DNA of 64,000 nucleotides from Luscinia megarhynchos (Eukaryota; Chordata; Aves; Passeriformes; Turdidae), in contig CM067568.1 in the NCBI GenBank assembly GCA_034336665.1, positions 42,326,770-42,390,769 of the forward strand, in the 5' to 3' direction. Below, piece by piece: positions 25,400 to 38,800 of the stretch; positions within the stretch are counted from its first letter, which is position 1, and every line of letters begins with the position of its first letter. Made by a program: the position numbers and the translations under genes. The notes beneath the pieces were generated by a model. It made no database searches and had not been told where the DNA came from. It saw only the letters and a program-made list of their open reading frames with translations.

Positions 25400-26860
25400 G
25401 AATGGGATGATAAATACAAGGGACAAGTTCTTTCACTTCCACATAGCACACAACCTTGTGCTGTGTTTTGCTTGGTGTACTACATTTTTGATGTGCTACA
25501 TTTTTCTTCCTTGTAAGCTGTTTTTCTGGGCTGCTGACTGTTCATGCCTGCATCAATCTGAAGTAATTCCTGAAGTGAGGTTCTGCGGGTGTACATTTAC
25601 GAAGGATGAAATACATTCAAACTTCAGCACAGCATTTCTTTTCCTATCAGAGACAGTAAAGTCCTCTAGGAGAAAAAGAAAAAAAGAAAAGAAATCACAA
25701 TTATTGTGTGGCACTTTATTTCTTTACTATATATATGGGTGTTCATAGTTCTGTTGTGTCAGTGAGGCTATGGAATAACAACTTCTAAGGAAGTATATTA
25801 CTTCTTTTTTATTATTATTGCTATTTTTCTTTCCTACTTGCTAGTTGTGCTAAAGTGAGCCATGCCTCAGCTTCTCTCTCAGATGCTCTTTCTGCTGCCA
25901 CAATATGGGTGTATTCCTGGTCTGTTGATGACAGTTTGCAGGGGCTTCCTGCAGCTCAGCCAATGGAAGAGATTTGTTAACAGAGCTGTTTCTCAGAGAA
26001 ATGCTGAGGATGATTTACAGCCCATGAAATATCCTCTGAACAGTCATATAATGCAGGAGGATTGTGTTTTTGACAGATCTGATGCTGAGCCATTGGGGTA
26101 ATGGGAAATTTTGTTACTGATGGAAGAGAGAAAGACTTTCTTTTTTATGTGAAACAGAGAAGTCATGATATAACTATTCTCAAAATTTCACATTTATCAC
26201 CCTTATTATATTTGTATCACTGTAAGGCAGCATTCTCATTGCCATTCTTTAATTCTTAAATAACACTTTTCTTAAGAAAAGTACTCTTTTAAAAACACTT
26301 TTTTGGGTCTAATTCACAATATACAGAAGTGACACACTAACGGAGTCTGAATATATATACTAAATTTATCAGTAAGAATAACTACTGTAGTACTTATTAA
26401 AATAGACTGCAATTTATAGCTGTATTAGCATTGTTTATATATCAAACAAAATTTATCCTGAGACCATAGTATATGGATTAACAGAGAGTTGGCTTTATTT
26501 ACATAATGTAGGTATCTACCTACTGCTATGAATATCTGCCTTTGTATGCTTACAATATAGCTCTTTTCATTAAAAAACCACAAACTAAACCCCATCTTTT
26601 CAAAATAGCAGATTTCGAAAACTGTATATCTAAATGTGGCACTTTGAGAAATAAGAGGGGGAAAATTTTCATTTCAGTTATTGTTTCTAGTGAATGAAAT
26701 TGACTTGCTATTGTGGTATATCTTTTAGCCTGGGGCTTTTTCCTTTTCTCTCAAGCCAGACCAATAAAATAATCATTAAAGGACCATTTGTATAGCTAAA
26801 ATTTAAGTCACAGGGGGTCATGCAAAAATTGAATTAGTGCCACTGTTAACAAATCCTTGC
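25400..26860. other. Gene-free stretch with chance open frames
   Basis: Open frames of 113 codons (25407-25748 plus) and 79 codons (25862-26101 plus) occur here. Neither has recognisable motifs or clear exon boundaries. I regard both as unsupported. Confidence 0.45.
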
Positions 26861-26945
26861 AACAGAAACTTTACTCTAGTGCAATTAAAGGCATTAATTA
26901 GGGAACTAGGTGTAGACAACTGTTTCCAAGGGAGAGATGCATCTT
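26860..26945. promoter_or_regulatory. Candidate conserved non-coding block
   Basis: A compact block with TGCAATTAAAGGCATTAATT at 26880-26899, a TAATTA homeodomain core at 26895-26900, a GTAGACAACTGTTT segment (CAACTG is an E-box, CANNTG) and GAGATGCATC. Motif density is higher than in nearby DNA. Whether it is conserved cannot be seen from a single sequence. Confidence 0.2.
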
Positions 26946-27224
26946 ATAGTGTGTTTCTCTCCCTCTGCATCATATGGTGAAAGAATTTCAGATACCATTG
27001 CTTGCTTATTAGCTTGGAAGCAGATGATGAGACCTTAAGACTATTTTTAGTTGTGCTCTGTTGTGAGGTTGTATGAAATACAGAGGGAAGAATGGCTTAG
27101 TGTACTTGTACAATAACTGGAAGCAAAGAGAGGCTGAAAAAACAAGCTTCCCTGCAGATATGAGCCATTCACATTTCTTACTACTTTGAGTAAAATCTTT
27201 TACCCTTTCCGTGTAAAAGGATTA

Positions 27225-27330
27225 AAATTTTTCCTGGCTGACTTAGAGGGGCATGATGCAGTTCTCCTAAAGGATAACATAACAGAGCAAGCAGTGCAAT
27301 TAATGGGAAGTAATTAAAGAAACTAGATTT
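27225..27330. promoter_or_regulatory. Candidate conserved non-coding block
   Basis: Non-repetitive segment with CCTGGCTGACTTAGAGGGGC, ATGATGCAG, AGTGCAATTAATGGG and AGTAATTAAAG, meaning two TAAT-type cores within 20 bases. It has the texture of a developmental enhancer core but no independent support. Confidence 0.18.
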
Positions 27331-30300
27331 TCACAGAAAACTGGATACTCTTTCTCCTTAAGATAAAAGTCATTGTCAAGATGGAGAGGAAAGATCTTGG
27401 TAAAACAGGAAGACGTTCTTGCAAAAAGTAACATTTTATTATCAATTTGTTTTGTGATATCAGTCATCTGATTACGTGTCCTTTGGCATGCAGTATCCTG
27501 AAAGGAAAAGAAGAGGTGATTGTTCCATGTACAGTTCTAACTCAGTTTGAGAGTTAGGCATGTGTTCCCCTCACCACTTGCTTCTGTGTTGAGTGCAGCC
27601 AAATTCATATGAGGTTTCCTGTCTTCAGATCAAGAAATTAAGATGGCTGGGTTTGTGCATAAGCACAGGGACATTTGTTTGTTGACTATTAAATTTTTGG
27701 TTTCTATAGAACAAGTAAAAAACTCAAAGAGGGGAAACAGATAATCAAAAGTGAAATCAGAATTTCCAATACCTCTCTATTACATGCAGTGCTGGAATGT
27801 CCTGGTTCCAGCTGCAAGAGATGAACATTAATGGAAGGAGCTATTTCCTAAACTGGACTCTTCAATTCAAAAAGTAGAAAACTATTTGAGGTACACATAG
27901 GTCATTCTTTTATTTCAGATGTATTACTGAAGATGGAATTCATATTTATTATAATGAAGATATTGTGGCCAGTAACTTAATAGTCAGTAGAGAAAAAGAA
28001 ACCTCTTCAAATGGCATGGCTCACTGCATTTATGATACAGTTTGATGAAAAAATGTGACTATAACAACCATGATTTCAGTAGAAGAAAAATCAGGCTTTG
28101 AAATGTAGTGAAAGGGGTGGGTATGTATGTGTGGGAGACACAGGTTAACAGAGCTTCCTTTCACTCAGGAATTTACATAGAAATAAACTCAGAAAAAGAA
28201 CAATGAAAACATAAAGCAAGAAATGTGCTGAGTATAATGATATTTTTTATTAAAGGAGCAAAATGAAAGGCTAAGAGTAATGCCAGTTATGGGAGAAAAG
28301 GATTAGATTCAGGGTTTAGAATATTTTAAATGTCACCTAATTCTGTTGAAGAAGAAAAAAATGTCTTCCATTTGTTCATTGTTTAATTTACTGCTTCTTT
28401 CAAACATCAAGGCTATTGCTTTCTTTTTGCAATATTTATGTAAAATATATACAATCCTGGCTGCAAAGCTGTAAAAATCTGAAAACATAATATGAAGCAT
28501 TCCTCAGCCGACTGTATCAGCAAGACACAATATAGATGCACACATATAGCTTGTAATCTTTTGAAGCCAGATTAGTTCTTTGGCACTAGAGGCATGAGTA
28601 AGTGCTGTTGAAAATGACTAAGGGCTTCTCCAGTGTATCCAGAATGACTGCACCATACACATTCAGTAAAGTTCAAGGAAGATAAGCTTTGTCAAGTGTT
28701 TAGTGCTGGAGAGAATGTGTTTCATCCATGTGACTGGGAGTAAGACACCACTCTGTTATTGTGTAGAAACAAGAAAACTGATAATTTATGTTAATCTGTT
28801 TACAATGGGGGGGAATGAACTCAGCTGAGAGAAAAACAAGACCATGGCAACAGAGCTGTTGTTACAGCACTCAGAAAAAAGATATGAAGGAAATGCAGTA
28901 GCTGAAGTTTAATGCTGAGTTATGGTTCAGGATTCTGGGACTTTTTGCCTCCGTCATTTTCTTGAAAATTTTCTGTGGCAAACCAAAAGACAAAATGATT
29001 TTTCTGTAAAAGTGTTTTATCAGTAATTCACAGCATGAAGTAAAAAGTCAATTTTAAAATCTTATCATTTGGAAAACAAGTAGAATCACGGTAAAAGAAA
29101 AAAAGATTAAATAAGTGAAAACCAGTATGTGAGTATCATACTAATTTTCCCCCAAAAAATGGATTATAAATAAAGCTAGATGCAATAAGAATTTATGCTA
29201 AATTGAGTGTTTTATTTTAAATCTTCTCTGAATTTAATTTGACGGTTCTTGATAAGCCAAGCAACACCTACTTGAATCAGATGATCACAGGTTAAACAGT
29301 CTCTGCAAACCTCAGAGTTAGTCCAGGTATGCCAGCCCAGGGGATCCTCTCTGGATCTTAACCAAGCCTGTCAGATCTCCCTGTGACTTCTGTCCACAGC
29401 CCTAACCCAATGGCATTCATATTTCAATGATTTTGTTCTGTAACCATCTCTGCTGGGTCTATTCTTCAAAGCCCCATAGATCTCACAACTTATTCTGAAA
29501 AGAATCCTAATGCTGCCAAATTCATTGAAAGTAGCCCTGTATTTTCTTCCAGACAAGGAAAATCCTCAGAGCAGAAGCATTATCTATAACTCAATCATTT
29601 TTTACTGTTCTTTCCGGAGTCATTTGAATCACATTTTCAATCCAGCTTCATATTTCCTCTTACATAATATTTCCTTCCTGTCCTGTGTTTGCACTTTACC
29701 AAGTAGTTACTGTGAATATAAAACCTAAGCACAGGCAGCTTTGCAGGAACTTGCTTCAGCATTAAATCACCAGTTATCCCCAACAATTATTCCAACCCTA
29801 AATATACCAATTTCTGCTAGTTCCAGACAAAACTTAATGAAGTAAAAACTGTGAACCTAGATGTAGAATTATCCTTCCATTAGAAAAGGGGCAGGGTTAT
29901 GACTTGACTTTGGTTTTATAAGCCACTGGCTGTAGGAGTGTTAAAAAAGGAAAAAAAAAAAAAAGTGTTATTGTTTCTTGCTTACTTACCTTGTCATTTC
30001 CTCAACTGGTTATGCTATATTCTTATAGTTGATCTTTATTCTTTCTTTCTCAAAATTTACATATTTCCTTTCTCTACTGAATAATTGTTTATTTTATGCT
30101 GTGGGAAGCTCAGAGTACATACAGGCCATATTCTATGCTAATTTTGAGAGTGAGAAAGATCAAAAATTAATTCCTTCTGGTTATTTTATCATTAGTTCCA
30201 TTCTGGTATAAACATTTCACCCTCATTTTTATGCAGGTTTCTTTAGTCTTTATCTTATTTAGGTATCAGAAAACTCTGCCAACAATTTGAGAATTTACAT

Positions 30301-30442
30301 AGTGCAAGACTACTTTGCATCAAATGTCACGCAGAATCCTGAATTAATGCTGCTGGCATACTTCAAAACTATCTAGAAACATTTTCCATATGAGAAAACT
30401 GTCCTGTAGTGCTGTTATGTGTTCAATTCCCTGACACATTGT
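27331..30442. other. Gene-free AT-rich DNA
   Basis: I see no supported gene, RNA gene or transposon end. A short A run lies at about 29949-29964. Small open frames (29371-29556 minus, 29510-29728 plus) overlap one another on opposite strands and show no known motif. Confidence 0.5.
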
Positions 30443-30577
30443 AAAAAAAAAAAAAAAAAAAAAAAGAGTAAATAACAAGCAACTCCCCCACAATCGCCCC
30501 CTCCGAAAACCAAGCCAAACAAACCCATACCAATCTGCAAAATACCCTAAACAAAATTAAAAAAAAAAAAAAAAAAA
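30443..30577 (+). repeat. Two A tracts flanking an A/C-rich spacer
   Basis: A run of 23 A at 30443-30465 and one of about 19 A at 30559-30577 enclose an A/C-rich spacer (AACTCCCCCACAATCGCCCC and CCAAGCCAAACAAACCC). The pair sits just upstream of the telomere-like tandem repeat. Tandem A tracts may reflect nested retroinsertions or slippage at a single old tail. Confidence 0.7.
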
Positions 30578-30700
30578 GGCACCAAGCTCCAACAATAAAA
30601 ACATAAGCCTCCTGTCAAATTTTTGCTTCATATTTAAATGAAGAGACTTCTACACCAAACTGATAGTTCCTTCTTTCAGTCAGGCAGTTGGAAGTCCCAG

Positions 30701-31210
30701 AAAGTTAGGTTAGGTTTATAGCTAGGGTTAGGGTTTAGAAAACCACAAAGTCCATGGCCCAAGGACTCTTCAGCCTCAAAAGGCAAGCTCAGGGGACTAC
30801 AGGAGTGGTATAACAATTGCTCCCTCCCACGTTTCTGCTCCAACCACACCACTCTTCAAGTTTTACAGCTTTGCCTAGGGTTAGGGTTAAGCCTAGGGTT
30901 AGGGATCAGAAAACCACAAAGCTCAGAGCTCCAGGGATTCTGCAGCTACAAAAGGCATGCCAAGGGGAGCACAAGACTGCCAAAACATGGCTCCCTCTAC
31001 ACCTTTCTGCTTGGCTGTTTGCACTCCTATACATGTTTAAGGTCTCAGCCCAGGGTCAGGGCCATGGCTAGGGTTTGGGTTCAGATAACCACAAAACTCA
31101 CTGCTTCAGGGATGCTGCAGCTGCAAAAGACATGCCAAGGAGAATGCAGAACTGTCATTACTTGGCTGCCTCCACACCTTACTGAATGGCTTCAGCCTCA
31201 CCCCCATAGA
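30701..31210 (+). repeat. Tandem repeat (about 171-175 bp x3) with telomere-like seeds
   Basis: Three related monomers follow one another. The shared anchor AACCACAAA starts at 30741, 30912 and 31087, giving spacings of 171 and 175 bases. Each monomer opens with degenerate telomere-like sequence: GTTAGGTTAGG and CTAGGGTTAGGGTTT (30704-30736), CCTAGGGTTAGGGTTAAG and CTAGGGTTAGGG (30874-30904), and GCTAGGGTTTGGGTTC (31067-31082). The body then follows a common order: CAGGGATTCTGCAGCTACAA, then AAAAGGCATGCCAAGG, then a CTCCCTCCACACCTTTCTGC-type end. The copies differ by clear substitutions and small indels, so the array is not freshly amplified. Apparent open frames over it (84 and 72 codons) share peptides only because they read homologous monomers. 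I cannot assign it to a named satellite. Confidence 0.8.
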
Positions 31211-31239
31211 GGCTTTTGGAGCACCCCTGCTTCCTAGAA

Positions 31240-32790
31240 CATGGTGGTAGGCAGCAATGGGTACCCCAATTAGGTGTTCTCAGAAACAGTATGGTTACTA
31301 ATAAGATGCTGGAGATCTGGCAATATGCACTTGAAAGGGATGCTTGAAGTATTAGGCATCTTCACAGTAGAAAATGGTGCTTTGAAAATAATGCTTTTTA
31401 CTTGGAACATATACAGATGCACTCAAACCTACAGAGGGGATGTGTGTATGTATATCAAAATAAAAAAAATCATATATCCAAAAAGAACTCTCTGGCTCCA
31501 TCTTGCAAAGTTTTTACTGTGTTGTACTAGCCTGATAAGGCCATCTTCCCATAGCAATTCTCATTATGTAAGATCATCACTTAAAAACTGTACATACATT
31601 TTAATGCTTCAGACACTTCCTACACCTGAAAACTCTTGTTCTGATTATTATTAAACAGATGTTACATCAACTTCAGATGCTGGAATCTAGACTTGGCTCT
31701 CTGTTTCCTACTTGAAAGGGCAATGGGAAAGAAAGTCTGAGACAGAGAAAGAATAGGAAGGAAGTTTATCATAAATTAAAAAGACTGACAAACTTCTTAG
31801 AAAATCGGTTCCCTTTGCATGATGAACTTAAGCTAATTGCATTATCAATTTTAATGACACTTTGATTACTGTCACTAGATTTTGTTTTATTTTTTATTTA
31901 GGGTTCCTTGTTAAGCATGTCCTGGTAAAAATAAATGAAGAAATTATCAGGTCTGAGAATTTCTGGTGGAATATTGACTTTCTGTTTTTTTTTAAAAATC
32001 ACACTGCTGAAACAGCACATGCTCAAGTTTAAACTGTAGAAATAACTAATCAAAGTTGTTGTGTTTCACCTTTGAGTGAAACAGTAGTAGTGGCAATGGA
32101 ATAGTTAGAATTATGTGAGAGCAGTGAAATAGAATCCAGATCTGGAAAGAATAGTTACCTTGTTGAGATGATCTGAACACCAAGTAAGCCCTTTAGTGAT
32201 CTTGGAGGAGCTACTTACCTGCTGAGATTAAAGACAAAGCAGAACAAGAGTGTTCAATGGCTCTAATGGAAAGTTTGATGATTTGATCTAGTTCCAAATC
32301 ACTAACTACCTCTCACCCTGAAAATTGCCTCTCCCAGCAAAAGTCAACAACAACATCCCTTCCAAATATGACATCATTTTCTCTATTCAGAAATCCTATT
32401 TTTAGTTATTTATTTGATGTCAATGGAGATAACAGGAATTGTCTTTGCCAAGTAGATATCTTTGCAAAAAAAACCCTGGAACCCACAATAAAGAAAAACA
32501 CCAAATTAGAAAGATTAGTTAAATATATCTCCAAAATGTTGCTCCACCCCATTGTCATCCTGCATGTGTTTATTCTTTCCCCATTGTCCCTTAAGTATCA
32601 GTTTTCTAGCTCCTTATAAAAGGTTTCCTTGGGAAGTAAAAAATACCCTTTAAAGAAAGTATATTTTTTTGTTTATATTTAAAATTTATAAATATCTATG
32701 TACAAAAATGTGTCTGTCAAAGTGAAAAAAATAATAAAAGTACTCAGATTACTATTGTTGTACTTTATTTGTATTGTCCTATATCAGTAC
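31240..32790. other. Gene-free AT-rich DNA
   Basis: I find no supported gene. The 126-codon opening at 31274-31654 plus has no recognisable domain and no consistent exon boundaries, so I treat it as chance. Confidence 0.45.
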
Positions 32791-32793
32791 ATC

Positions 32794-32869
32794 AGTATAT
32801 ATATATCTATATCTATATATATATATAGATTATATATATCTACATATATATATATAGATATATATATAA
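32794..32869. repeat. TA-rich self-complementary microsatellite
   Basis: An array of TATATA interrupted by CTATAT, GATTATATATATC, CTACATATA and AGATATATATA. Because TATC/GATA interruptions occur in both orientations, large parts of the tract are self-complementary and could fold into hairpins. Confidence 0.9.
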
Positions 32870-35800
32870 CTAGAACGATTTTCTAATTGTTTTGATTCTG
32901 AAACAGATTCTTTCCTTCAGCATTGCCTCCTGTATAATCTTCCCCACTTCTGAATGTAATTAACAATTTAATCTGTTTATTTGTCAAGTCCCACTTGGAG
33001 GCTGGTGTAGTTCTTACAAATATTTTTACTTCTTTGTATTATTCTTTAGTAAGTTTGAAGGTTGTTTTTGGACTCTCTGGGAGTGTTCCCCAGATCAAAA
33101 TTAAATACCTGGCTGTCTCTTAACTAGGCCTACTGAGGGCTGCATGGTTTGTCCAGTAGCAGAGGCCACAGGTGAGCAGATGCTGGAAAGAAACTAGCTG
33201 TTGGTGGTGTTCCCAGAGCACTCTTGGAGCAAGATCCCACAGACTGGCAGATTTGGAATAATTCAAAAAGGTTAATTTTCCCTTAGTACCTTTCTCCCCC
33301 TTCTCCTAGGAACATTGACCTTTCCATCCAAACATCTCATGGTAGAGTTAGTTAAACTATGTAAGCCTATCTCACTAAAGTAATTCCCTCAACATTGCAA
33401 GATTCTCAGCTGTCCCATCTGTATACTGCTGTCTGATTTTGCCTGGAAACTATTTCAAATGCTGAGGGGGAAAAAAAATCTAAACAAACCTTTAGTCCAT
33501 ATTTGGCTTGCATATATTGTAAAGCTTACCTAAGAAGTACAGTTTGCCAGTTAGAGGATATAATATTATCTCCCCACTATGAACCTCATGAAACCTCACT
33601 CTGTTGCTCAAACACAGAGCTAAAACCATAATCAGTCCTACCAAGATTACCCATTTCCTTAATCAATATACTAATTAAGTAGAGCACTTTCCCTTGACCA
33701 GAAAGGGAAGGCTAAACTTCTTTTTCTCCATGAGCATAACAGCAATTAGAGATCCTCCTGATTTTCTGAATCTTACTTTCTTATTACAAGAAAATGTAAT
33801 GGGGAAGTAAGATCCATTCTTCATCTATTTCTTACTTAAAGGTTTCCATTCTTTGAAACCCTTATCTCAGAATATGAGCAGGACATACTTGGAGATGGAG
33901 AGGACAGAGAGCCTTCAATCAGTGGTGACAACAAAATAAAAGAACACCTTCTAGACTGCTTCAAAGGAATGCAGGAAACACTCTTCATGATCTTTGCATT
34001 TCTCCTGGATGATACAATGCAATAAGACAGGAGCAGCAGGTCCTGTTAAAGATATGTTTGCAAAGGCTTTTAATGGAAACATTTCATTCTATCCACATAG
34101 TGTTAAGTGAGAACTTTCATGAAAAGGTAATGGGAGCTAAAGCTGTAGTCAGCTATAGGTCAGGGATCAACCTCTGATAAATGAGTCTCTGTAGGCTTTC
34201 ACAAGCACTAGAAGACTAAAGCTCATGTATGTATTGGATCAGGCAACTTTCATAGACAGATAACTTGTTAAGGATGCAAAGGTGCACTGAACTGGAGTAT
34301 AATTTTAAGGATGAGTTCATTGGAGGTTTTGAAAGTCTTGCACCTAAGCTGCAAATTACATGTTTTCAGGTTTCACCCACTACTGAATATTCATCTACAA
34401 TCTAAATATTTAGGGATTGATCTACTTTTGTTTGCAATTGAGGAAGAAAAATATTGCAGGGGTCAGGAGTGGATGTGGGTTAAAGAACAGTATGTGAAGC
34501 TCCTTATGAAAAAAAAAAAAAGAAAATTATTGCTTTTGTGCCTTAGTTTCTGTTTCTCAAAAGCACTTTGTCTCAAAGTGATCATGTTTCTTTGATCCCT
34601 AGAAATCATCCTATATGAGTCACCACTGTCATTTAAAGTTCAGTATTTAGAAAGGAATGGTTTAGCACAAACAAGACCCTACAGTGTGGGAACCACGTGG
34701 AGCTGCCTAACCTATCTCCTTGCCCTGACTTTAGAAGGATGTCAAAAACTTCAAAGAGATGAGATGTTTCTGCAGCCTTTTTTAGGAAGAACACTGACTT
34801 CGTATGCCCCCCAAGGGCAGGTATGAATTGTACTTCTGTAAAATCCAGGTGTCTGTTCTGAAATGTGTGGCTTCCCAGAACTACACACAGAAAGCAAATC
34901 ATATCCTGGTATGTGTATGTGTGGAATGAAAGCAGAGATGTGTACTTCAGTTTGCTGCTTGGCTTACATTCCTCAGGCAGAATAAATATACAGATACTGG
35001 GAATTTTGCAGCCTTCATGAGGGACAGAAAGGAGCAGTCAAAAGTACTGTTCTTTCATCTACACTGAAATTACTATAATTTATTTATTTGCATTAGGTCA
35101 AGGAAGGGGTTTGATTTCTAAAGTGCTAACCTCATCTCACAAATTAGCAGACTGTTTAGTCCACTTCTACTTGGCAAAAGATATGTATGCAGATGTAAAG
35201 TGCTGACTTGCTGACTGTCTTACAATGACCACAAGGATATGGTGTCAGATTCATATAAAATGTAAAAAAATTTAAATTTTTTTAAAAGAGTCTGTGTCAA
35301 GGATGAGGAAATCACAGGAAAGGACAGGCAGAGAATAATGGCAGATTGATAAAGATTTGTGTTTAAAAGAACAAAATCACAATTTTAATATCAGATATGC
35401 TTATTTTTCTATATATGCTATATCATATTGTTCTTCTATAGTAAATAATAAAGGATAGTTCATTTTAGGATTTTCAACTTGGATGTAAGTTGAAAGGGTT
35501 TTTTGTATTATTTTATAATTCATGCCAGTTGAACTTGACTGCACAGATACATACAGAAAACTGTAACAAAAGAAGGGCAAATACTTAAGTGAATAACTTA
35601 TTTGCTGAAATATTTGTAGCATAATCTTTTTACTGTCACCTCCTTTAACTGATTTTTATGCATATCTAAATCACCTCTAAAGATGTGGAAAGTATTTTGT
35701 TAAATCCATCTGGGCTTGAATCAGGGTTTTAGATCTTATCCTGCAAGCCTGCAAGTAATTTTCTTCTTAATTTGGAACATTGAAGTATTTTAAAAAAATT

Positions 35801-38800
35801 AATTTTGATGTGCGTATATGTTTTTAACAAACACTCTGCTACAAGTCTGCATACAGGAGCAAACTGATTTCCTGTCTCTCAGATTCAGGCCCCCAAACTG
35901 TCAGTGTCACTAGTGAAATCACTGCTCAACAGCTGTTGGCAGGAAGTTCTGAATACCAACTTTAATAAAAACTTTATAAATAAACAGTGTCAAGGTTATG
36001 CACTTAGTGAAAAATTCTCTGACATCTGGATTAAAAAATAGTGAATCTATTTATTTTTTTATATTGAAGTCTTAAGCAAAAGAACCTGCATTATTTTTCA
36101 CCCAATCAGCAATACTAGTACTTTCCAAACTAGTAAACTCCACCAAGACTCTTTCATTTACAACAATGACCAATACTTTGAGGAAGTACTTATGGAAGTT
36201 ATTTCCAAGAGCTCTATAAAATGCATTCCTGTCTATTAGTGAGGATCTAGGATGAAAAGGCTTGGAGGACTGAGGCTTAGCAAGAGAAAGAATCTGTTGA
36301 AAGGACTAGAAAGTTCTGGGACTTGCCTCACTGCAAGCAGCTAATTTTTTCCCCCATGTGATTCATTCCCCAGATACATTGCAGTCAATGGCTGTGCAAA
36401 CAGCACCTGGACCCCTGAGGCTCAGTGCAAAGTGAGAGAACACCACCTGAGGAACCAAGAGCAATGGCAGCTTCCAAAACTCCTCCCACTGCATTTGACA
36501 TGCATACACCTTCAGATGGAGGCCTTGCAGTAAAATAATTCTCACAGTCCCATTATTCCTTTTCTGTGGTGAGAATTTTGCAGCTGTAATTACTGTCTCA
36601 GACTTTGTCTCCAGGTTTGAATCTAAGACAGCAATTAATAAATATAAGGAAAAAAAACATAAATTCTGGCTGACATAGACACATGTGGCTCAGAAAAGAG
36701 CCAAACTGATTAAAAAACAGTCAACTGTACAATACTCTGTAAAGTATACAAAGGTTAGCTTTATCACAGATTGGTGCTGATCTGTGGAAACCTCGATGAC
36801 CTGTAAGTCCACAGATCTCTATTTGTGTCCAATTCTTCATTTAAATTGTTGCAGGGAAGAGAAAAGCAAGATATAAGAATATTTGAAAAACTGTTTTGTT
36901 TATTTTACTTGGGGTTTTTTTCTCTTTTTTTCTGTAGTGATGTGAGAAACTAGAGTATAAGAGAACATAGTAAGAGATTTGAAAATATTGGGTAAACAGC
37001 AATTTTGTGCATACTATTCATTTCTGAATGATCTGATTCGGAGAATTAATGCCAATGTATTTAGTGACACAAAGAAGAAAGGTATCTGGCTGTACCAAAT
37101 AACCCTTGTAAGTCAGTGGGAATCCTAAAAATGAAACAAAAAAGAAATCCATCAATAATTAGATCCCAGATTTCAAAAGAGGGATACTTTGTGATTATCT
37201 TATATTTCTGGAAATTCAGTACAAGAATGGGGCTTGGATATAAAAACCTATGAAGCTGATGTGGCTGGGCTGGTAGAATTGTGTGATTCCCAAAGAAAGA
37301 GGCAGTCTTATCTGTCTTCACTCTGCTTTGCCCACTGCCTTTTCTAAACCTTAGATGAGCAGTCATTTTGGCATGTATCTGATCTCTGCCAGGAAATTCA
37401 ACTCTCAGAAAATATTGACTTTTTCATGTTTTTATGTTTCTCTGCCAAATTATGGAGTAGTGTCTGCGTAGTGAGAAGCCAGAGGAGTGCTTGAGCTGGT
37501 GGGAGTTGATGGTCAGGAGCTGGGATTGAGAGATCCTGCAGTTGAGAGACTCTTCTGACAGCAGCTGGACATTAGGTCAGCACATCAATCCTGTTTAAAC
37601 ACACCTGTAGGTGTAAACTTAGCCATACTGGTTCTTTCTGCACAGTCTGACTTTACTGAAACCTGATTTACTTTGATGATTTTTTCTATATTTTGTTGGC
37701 AGCTTGAGATTTTATTTATTATTTTCTCTCACTCACACCAAGAGCTCTCAGGCTCTTTGAGGTTGTTCCAGATCTCCAGCATGCACCAATTCACTGCTTG
37801 GTATTGCAGGGAATTATATCAAACCTAAATAAGGAATTATATCAAGCCTGAATGTTAGCCAGCATCAAGGAGTGCATAGTTTTTATTGGTTTTAAGAGGT
37901 GCAGTGTTTCTTGCTTTGCTGTAAAGGCATTAATGAAGCATCAGAAATCTCTACTCTCCAGTAGGACTAAGGCCTCAGTAAAACACCAGCTGGAAATATA
38001 TTGTTGCTTTGTGACTTCAGGACTGAGCCTGAGAGAGCTATAAATCAGCACTGTCAGCCTAGTAACAGCTGTAGAAGGTTGAGAGTCGAGAATTATGTTC
38101 TTCCCTAGGTCATATTCCTTCCGGGACTATGAATAAAAATGGCCTTTGGTGCCAGTTTATGATAGCAAATTCGCTGATCACCAAGTTGTTTTCACTCTCT
38201 AAGGGCCAATTCTGGGGCCCAGAGTCCAAAGCAGTCATGCCCCCTACCACAGAAACCATCACAAGTGACTCTTCAGTGGAGCAGTGAGCAGGATCCTACT
38301 GTACCTCACACATCTGCTGCAGATACACTTGCCTCTCCTCCCATCCCATCAGTCTGCTTTGGTTAACACCTAATAAATCCTAGAGAAACCTTCCTTTGCA
38401 CATTTTGTTTATAGTGTAATGCCCATGTCTTTGATAGTAATCTTCAGGCAAACATCTGTATTCTAAGTGTCAGACAATGAATTGCTTTTCACACATTTGT
38501 GAACATTTTTCCTCTAGGTTAATATTGCATAAACACCATTTCTTTTTTAGTTACCTGACAAGACTTTGTACTCAGCAGTGATCTTCATATATATTTTTAA
38601 CTTCTTTTAAAACTAAATTCTATTCACTTGTCAACAGATGTCATATTCATCTTTTAATTGCATTTCACTTTGCTATAAATAATCTCATAACAGTTTTCAG
38701 AAGCTGGCTTTTGAATACTTTTCTTTCCCTCCTTTTTGTCAAAACATGAAAAAAGTATTCTGAATCTGTAGCTTCAACTGTACTACTTTCCAAATATTCC

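Noticed and set aside
30817..31237. Two open frames with similar peptides (KTTKL..LQLQKACQGE and ITTKL..LQLQKTCQGE), suggesting a repeat protein
   Set aside because: The similarity comes from reading homologous tandem monomers. The two are in different frames because of an indel, and the first monomer has stops in the matching frame.
33150..33185. GCCACAG|GTGAGC resembling another fused acceptor-donor site
   Set aside because: The sequence before CAG is purine-rich, so there is no polypyrimidine tract.
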